Of a DNA stretch of 12,194 nucleotides, positions 8,912 to 12,194 are shown in pieces. The stretch is taken from positions 1-12,194 of the forward strand of contig CALCQB010000061.1 in NCBI GenBank assembly GCA_937897535.1, written 5' to 3'. Both the position numbers and the translations under genes were made by a program. This stretch comes from an uncultured Novosphingobium sp. (lineage in GTDB: Bacteria > Pseudomonadota > Alphaproteobacteria > Sphingomonadales > Sphingomonadaceae). The first letter of the stretch is position 1. Every line of letters starts with the position of its first letter. The notes below the pieces were generated by a model. It was not told the DNA's origin. It saw only the letters and a program-made list of their open reading frames with translations, and ran no database searches.

Positions 8912-9961
8912 ATGACGCAAGGCTTCATCACTTACATGCTGCGCTGCGGTGACGGGTCGTATTATGTCGGCCACGCTGAGCAGAGCGAGCTTGAACTTAA
9001 ACTCAGCCAGCACCACGCCGGGACGCTTGACGAATATACCGCGACCCGCCAGCCGGTGGCCTTGGTCTGGTCAGCGCCGTTCGGCGACCGTGACGCGGCG
9101 TTCGCGGCCGAGCGCCGCCTCAAGGGCTGGACCCGCGCCAAGCGCGAAGCACTGATCGCCGGCGATGAAACGCTGGCCGCCCAGCTCAAGACCATGGCGC
9201 CGATCTCACGCGTCGCACCCGGCCAAACGGCTGTCGCGGCGCCGCTCAATCAGCCGGTAATCGTGCTGGTCCGGCCGCAACTGGGCGAGAATATCGGCAA
9301 GGCGGCGCGCGCGATGCTCAATTTCGGGTTGAGCGAAATCCGGCTGGTGGCACCGCGCGATGGCTGGCCCAATCCCAGCGCCGGTCCAACCGCAGCGGGG
9401 GCCAATGTGGTGCTGGAAAAGGCCCAGGTGTTCGATACCCTGGCCGAGGCCGTGGCCGATTGCGCGCATGTCTATGCCACCACCGTGCGCAAGCGCGGGG
9501 TGACCAAGCCGGTGGTCACGCCCGAGCAGGCGGCGCAGGCAATTCATCGTGAACCCGGCCGGTCTGCACTGGTTTTCGGTCCCGAACGCAGCGGCCTGGA
9601 TAGTGACGATGTCGCGCTGGCCCGGGCAATTCTGACGGTGCCGATCAACCCCGAATTCGCCTCGCTCAATCTCGCCCAGGCTGTGATCCTGTGCGCTTAT
9701 GAGTGGTCAAAAGGTTTAACGCTGGTCCAGCCCACCGCCGAAGAGATCCTGCCCCCCGCACCGCAGGCAGAACTGGAAGGGATGATCGGTCAGCTGGTCG
9801 CGATGCTGGAGCAGCGCGACTATTTCAAGCCGGACATTCGCTCGGACGTCACCATGCGGACCTTGCGCAGCATCCTGACCAAGCCTGCCTGGAACTACCT
9901 AGAGGTGCGGACCCTGCGCGGGGTACTTTCGGCCTTGCGCAGAGGCGAGAACCGGCCCTAA
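8912..9961 (+). CDS. GIY-YIG domain fused to TrmJ-type tRNA 2'-O-methyltransferase
   Basis: One uninterrupted frame of 349 residues joins two usually separate proteins. Residues 1 to about 88 are a UvrC-type GIY-YIG domain: TYMLRCGDGSYYVGHA supplies the GIY and YIG elements, followed by AAERRLKGWTRAKREALI. Residues from about 112 form a SPOUT methyltransferase like TrmJ, which methylates the ribose at tRNA position 32. Its motifs are VRPQLGENIGKAARAMLNFG (from 120), LVFGPERSGL (220-229) and VPINPEFASLNLAQAV (243 onward). A linker of about 22 residues separates the two. An in-frame ATG at residue 95 (9194) could give a free methyltransferase, but no good Shine-Dalgarno precedes it. It starts 6 bases after nrdR. 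Both domain calls are firm; whether the fused protein is the working form is open. Confidence 0.92.
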   Translation: MTQGFITYMLRCGDGSYYVGHAEQSELELKLSQHHAGTLDEYTATRQPVALVWSAPFGDRDAAFAAERRLKGWTRAKREALIAGDETLAAQLKTMAPISRVAPGQTAVAAPLNQPVIVLVRPQLGENIGKAARAMLNFGLSEIRLVAPRDGWPNPSAGPTAAGANVVLEKAQVFDTLAEAVADCAHVYATTVRKRGVTKPVVTPEQAAQAIHREPGRSALVFGPERSGLDSDDVALARAILTVPINPEFASLNLAQAVILCAYEWSKGLTLVQPTAEEILPPAPQAELEGMIGQLVAMLEQRDYFKPDIRSDVTMRTLRSILTKPAWNYLEVRTLRGVLSALRRGENRP

Positions 9962-9999
9962 AATCGATATCATTCAACCTTTTCGAGGATTCGCCTAAC

Positions 10000-10266
10000 A
10001 TGCTCAAACTGACGATCGCGGTGGCCTTGGCCGTTGCCGGCCTGGCTGCACCGGTTCTGGCTGAAACTTCAGACGGTTCGCCTGCGCAGGCCCGACCCAA
10101 GCCGGCCAAGGCCCCCAAGGTCTGCCGCGAAACCACCTCCAGCACCAGCCGGATCGGGGCAGGCAAGATTTGCCGTACCGAGGCCGAATGGGCGGAAATC
10201 GATGCGAAGGGCAGTGATCGCAACGGCCGCGCTGTTCGCTCGGTCGGTCCCGAAGGCGGCCAGTAG
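10000..10266 (+). CDS. Small secreted protein with two conserved-looking cysteines
   Basis: This is an 88-residue protein. The first 21 residues are a signal peptide (MLKLTIAVALAVAGLAAPVLA) with an Ala-X-Ala type cleavage site before ETSDG. The mature part is Pro/Lys-rich and then carries KVCRETTSSTSRIGAGKICR followed by TEAEWAEI. The two Cys, 16 residues apart, could form a disulfide. I recall similar short CR...VCRT.EEW proteins in sphingomonads and caulobacters annotated as hypothetical, with no known function. GAGGA (9985-9989) lies ten bases before the ATG. It sits 38 bases after the methyltransferase gene and is probably periplasmic. Function unknown. Confidence 0.8.
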   Translation: MLKLTIAVALAVAGLAAPVLAETSDGSPAQARPKPAKAPKVCRETTSSTSRIGAGKICRTEAEWAEIDAKGSDRNGRAVRSVGPEGGQ

Positions 10267-10446
10267 CGCCGAAATCAGCCGAATCGGCTTGACTTCGCGG
10301 AGCTGCGCAGCCAAAGGCGCGCCTTCGCAATTGAGCGGGCACTCCGGTGAAGCCTGTCTCGCATCCCGCAATATGCAGGATGGTGCGGTTCCGGACCAGA
10401 AGCGACGGCACCAATGCCGCGCATGCAAATTGAAGGACGACGCGCC
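10267..10446. other. rpsD upstream region with three consecutive palindromes
   Basis: This 180-base gap holds AGCCG-AAT-CGGCT (10277-10289), the palindrome GCTGCGCAGC (10302-10311) and the perfect 12-base palindrome AAGGCGCGCCTT (10314-10325). They begin just after the stop of the secreted-protein gene. They may form its transcript's 3' end or part of an rpsD leader. No T run and no convincing -35/-10 pair is seen. GAAGGA (10432-10437) is the rpsD Shine-Dalgarno, nine bases before the ATG. Confidence 0.4.
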
Positions 10447-11061
10447 ATGTCAAAGCGCAAGACATCGAAGTATAAAATCGATCGCCGCATGGGCGAGAAC
10501 ATCTGGGGCCGTCCCAAGAGCTCGGTCAACCGCCGCTCGTATGGCCCCGGCCAGCACGGCCAGCGCCGCAAGAGCAAGGTTTCCGACTTCGGGATCCAGC
10601 TCCGCGCCAAGCAGAAGCTCAAGGGCTATTACGGCGACGTCACCGAAAAGCAGTTCAAGCGCACCTACCAGGAAGCGTCGCAGATGAAGGGCGATACCGG
10701 TCAGAACCTGATCGGCCTGCTCGAACAGCGCCTCGACATGATCGTCTATCGCGCCAAGTTCGCGCCGACGATCTTCGCGGCCCGCCAGATCGTCAGCCAT
10801 GGCCACATCCGCGTCAACGGCGTGAAGTGCAACATCGCCAGCCGCCGCGTGCGTCCCGGCGACGTGATCAGCCTGGGCAAGAAGGCCAAGGAAATGGCCC
10901 TGATCGCCGAAGCGCAGGGCCTGCCCGAACGCGAAATCCCCGACTATGTCGCGCCCGACGGCACCGACAAGGCCACCTTCGTCCGCGTTCCGACGCTGGA
11001 TGAAGTGCCCTATCCGGTGAAGATGGAACCGAACCTGGTGGTCGAGTTCTACTCGCGCTAA
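10447..11061 (+). CDS. rpsD: 30S ribosomal protein S4
   Basis: S4 is a primary 16S rRNA-binding protein that nucleates small-subunit assembly. The 204-residue length matches alphaproteobacterial S4. The start at 10447 (MSKRKTSKYKIDRRMGENIW) is set by GAAGGA nine bases upstream; the longer frame to 10414 adds 11 residues foreign to the family. Visible are SYGPGQHGQRRKSKVSDFG and the S4 RNA-binding domain from about residue 92 (RLDMIVYRAKFAPTIFAARQ, then HGHIRVNGVKCNIASRRVRP), and it ends in VEFYSR. The N-terminal zinc-ligand cysteines of some S4 forms are absent, as usual in this group. It stands alone, away from the alpha operon, and ends in a strong terminator. Confidence 0.98.
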   Translation: MSKRKTSKYKIDRRMGENIWGRPKSSVNRRSYGPGQHGQRRKSKVSDFGIQLRAKQKLKGYYGDVTEKQFKRTYQEASQMKGDTGQNLIGLLEQRLDMIVYRAKFAPTIFAARQIVSHGHIRVNGVKCNIASRRVRPGDVISLGKKAKEMALIAEAQGLPEREIPDYVAPDGTDKATFVRVPTLDEVPYPVKMEPNLVVEFYSR

Positions 11062-11084
11062 GCCGTTCGGCACAGCAAACACAC

Positions 11085-11113
11085 AAGGGGCGGTCCGCTG
11101 GGCCGCCCTTTTT
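11085..11113 (+). terminator. Intrinsic terminator of rpsD
   Basis: GGGCGG (11088-11093) pairs with CCGCCC (11103-11108). The stem extends outward through A/T and G/T pairs and inward by two pairs around a five-base loop. TTTTT (11109-11113) and then GTTTG follow directly. It lies 24 bases after the rpsD stop. This is the only canonical rho-independent terminator I see in the window. Confidence 0.9.
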
Positions 11114-11176
11114 GTTTGCGCGTTTTAAGCGAGCGGTTAACATGGCCACAAACGCCAGCAAGCGCAGGGAGTGGAC

Positions 11177-11845
11177 ATGGAATTCGACGACGTGATCATG
11201 GGGCGCCGCTCGGCCCGGGGCTACCTTAACAAGCCGGTGCCGCGCGAACTGATCGAGGAAGTGCTGACCCTGGCAATGCGCGCGCCGAGCTCGATGAACA
11301 CTCAGCCGTGGTACTTTCACGTCCTCACCGGCGAACCGCTTGACCGGATCCGGGCCGGCAATACCGAGCGCAATCTGGCCGGCGTCCCGCACAGCCGTGA
11401 ATTCCGCACCGGCCACGCCTTTGGCGGGGTCCACCGTGAGCGCCAGATCGGCGTCGCCAAGCAGCTGTTTGCCGCGCAGGGCATCGCCCGCGACGACAAG
11501 GAGGCCCGGCTCGACTGGGTGATGCGCGGCTTCCGCCAGTTCGACGCACCGGTCTGCGTGATCGTGACCTACGACAGGGAACTGGCCGACAGCGACGACA
11601 CCGCGTTCGATTGCGGCGCGGTCACCACCGCGCTGGTCAACGCTGCCTGGTCACGGGGCCTCGGCTGCGTGATCAACAGCCAGGGCATCATGCAAAGCCC
11701 GGTGGTGCGCGAACACGCCGGAATCCCCGACGATCAGGTGATCATGAAGAGCATCGCGCTGGGCTGGCCGGATGAAACCTTCCCGGCGAATGCGGTCGTG
11801 TCCGAACGCAAGACGGTGGCCGAGGCCACCGTGTTCGTCGGCTTC
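11177..11845 (+). CDS. Nitroreductase family protein, C-terminal end disrupted
   Basis: This is an FMN-dependent NAD(P)H oxidoreductase of the nitroreductase superfamily; its physiological substrate cannot be told from sequence. The start at 11177 (MEFDDVIMGRRSARGY) has AGGGA six bases upstream; a GTG two codons earlier abuts that site and is less likely. FMN-binding motifs are RRSARGY (10-16) and APSSMNTQPW (36-45). The core includes FDCGAVTTALVNAAWSRGLG and INSQGI, then IALGWPDETFPANAVVSERK. Homologues that I recall end at or just after the FVGF reached here (residue 223). The open frame runs on to 12121 through sequence that is the reverse complement of phage lysis genes, so the true stop is lost and the read-through tail is not real nitroreductase. 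Confidence 0.88.
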
Positions 11846-12039
11846 GTCGGCAAGTTTCCGAAGAGCGCTTCCAAGCGCATCCGGTATTCTGATTTCCACG
11901 GGAACGTCTTGAGTTGTTCCGGGACCGGCGCTGGCTTGGCTTCCGGCGCTATCACCACAGATCCCACGTCGATCGGCTTTGAAGCGCAAGCCGTTAGCGC
12001 GATACTGATCGCGATCAGCAACAAGTTTTTTGAGGGCAT
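11833..12039 (-). CDS. Rz1-like outer-membrane spanin lipoprotein, nested, 3' end lost
   Basis: The ATG at 12037-12039 is preceded by AGAAGGA (12048-12054) at eight bases, a strong site lying inside the Rz-like frame. The product opens MPSKNLLLIAISIALTACAS: a short lipoprotein signal with lipobox LTAC and Cys18 as the lipidated residue. A proline-rich stretch follows (APEAKPAPVPEQL), then WKSEYRMRLEALF and PTKPTN. A short Pro-rich lipoprotein in the +1 frame of a coiled-coil gene is the hallmark of the e-spanin of lambda-like lysis cassettes, which joins the i-spanin to break the outer membrane. Native sequence probably stops near 11,833-11,850, where the nitroreductase begins on the other strand; the frame runs on to 11734. 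Confidence 0.75.
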
Positions 12040-12193
12040 CGTCGTAATCCTTCTGAATAGTTATGGAACGGAGCCGGTCGGATTCTTCACGCGCGGCATT
12101 CTCTTTGATCTTCGCAGATAGTTTGGCGTCGGCTTCTGCTTTTTGTTTGTCGATGGCGGCAATGTAGGGGGCGGCACCTTCGGCGCGTCTTGC
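11834..12193 (-). CDS. Rz-like inner-membrane spanin (i-spanin), both ends missing
   Basis: The minus-strand frame enters from beyond the window and is open to the joint. About 120 residues are visible. A long, charged helical part is probably coiled coil (IDKQKAEADAKLSAKIKENA, then IQKDYDDALKKLVADRDQYR). A short Gly/Ser-rich segment follows, then EIRIPDALGSALRKLADEAD, where family members usually end with an IP/LP-type peptide. The N-terminal membrane anchor is off the window. The Rz1-like gene nested in its +1 frame makes the spanin identification much stronger than the sequence alone. It is AT-richer than the nitroreductase and of betaproteobacterial prophage flavour. After the joint the frame continues into nitroreductase antisense to 11651, which is not native. 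Confidence 0.7.
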
Positions 12194-12194
12194 G

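Noticed and set aside
11846..12121. C-terminal extension of the nitroreductase.
   Set aside because: It is the reverse complement of two phage frames with a ribosome binding site and lipobox, and does not resemble nitroreductase sequence.

Overview
Most of this window (about 350 to 11,845) is high-GC, tightly packed housekeeping DNA. It looks like an alphaproteobacterium of the order Sphingomonadales. I judge this from recognised protein sequences (RpoD, DnaG, S4, NrdR, GlyA) and from the gene order yqeY-dnaG-rpoD and glyA-nrdR-trmJ-rpsD-nitroreductase. I could not run a search, so the order-level assignment rests on recall.

Layout. On the minus strand lies carA (carbamoyl-phosphate synthase small subunit), divergent from a GatB/YqeY-domain gene on the plus strand. 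A minus-strand SnoaL/NTF2-like lipoprotein gene converges on yqeY. From about 2,290 the plus strand carries dnaG-rpoD, the classic macromolecular-synthesis pair, joined by a TAATG stop/start overlap. After a 276-base gap with inverted and direct repeats comes a compact run: rpiB, glyA, a 66-residue membrane protein, nrdR, and a GIY-YIG domain joined in one frame to a TrmJ-type tRNA methyltransferase. Then come a small secreted two-cysteine protein, rpsD with a clear intrinsic terminator, and a nitroreductase.

The two ends do not belong with the middle. At positions 1 to about 356 the minus strand encodes the C-terminal tail of Dxr followed by the N-terminus of the RseP site-2 protease. Both are of Burkholderiales (Comamonadaceae-like) type, and the Dxr tail is joined in frame to a truncated CarA. 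From about 11,834 to the end, the minus strand carries a phage lysis pair, an Rz-like i-spanin with an Rz1-like lipoprotein gene nested inside it in the +1 frame, abutting the last codons of the nitroreductase. The joints lie where the two sources could share short sequence. A chimeric contig or clone is the simplest explanation; real recombination is possible but less likely.

The genes cover pyrimidine/arginine precursor synthesis (carA), replication priming and transcription initiation (dnaG, rpoD), pentose-phosphate and one-carbon metabolism (rpiB, glyA), control of dNTP synthesis (nrdR), tRNA modification (trmJ) and translation (rpsD). I see no defence system, CRISPR array, transposon, rRNA or tRNA. 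I do not see a convincing new biological system. The points most worth following up are the two taxonomic breakpoints, the GIY-YIG/TrmJ fusion and the repeat-rich intergenic regions before rpiB and rpsD.
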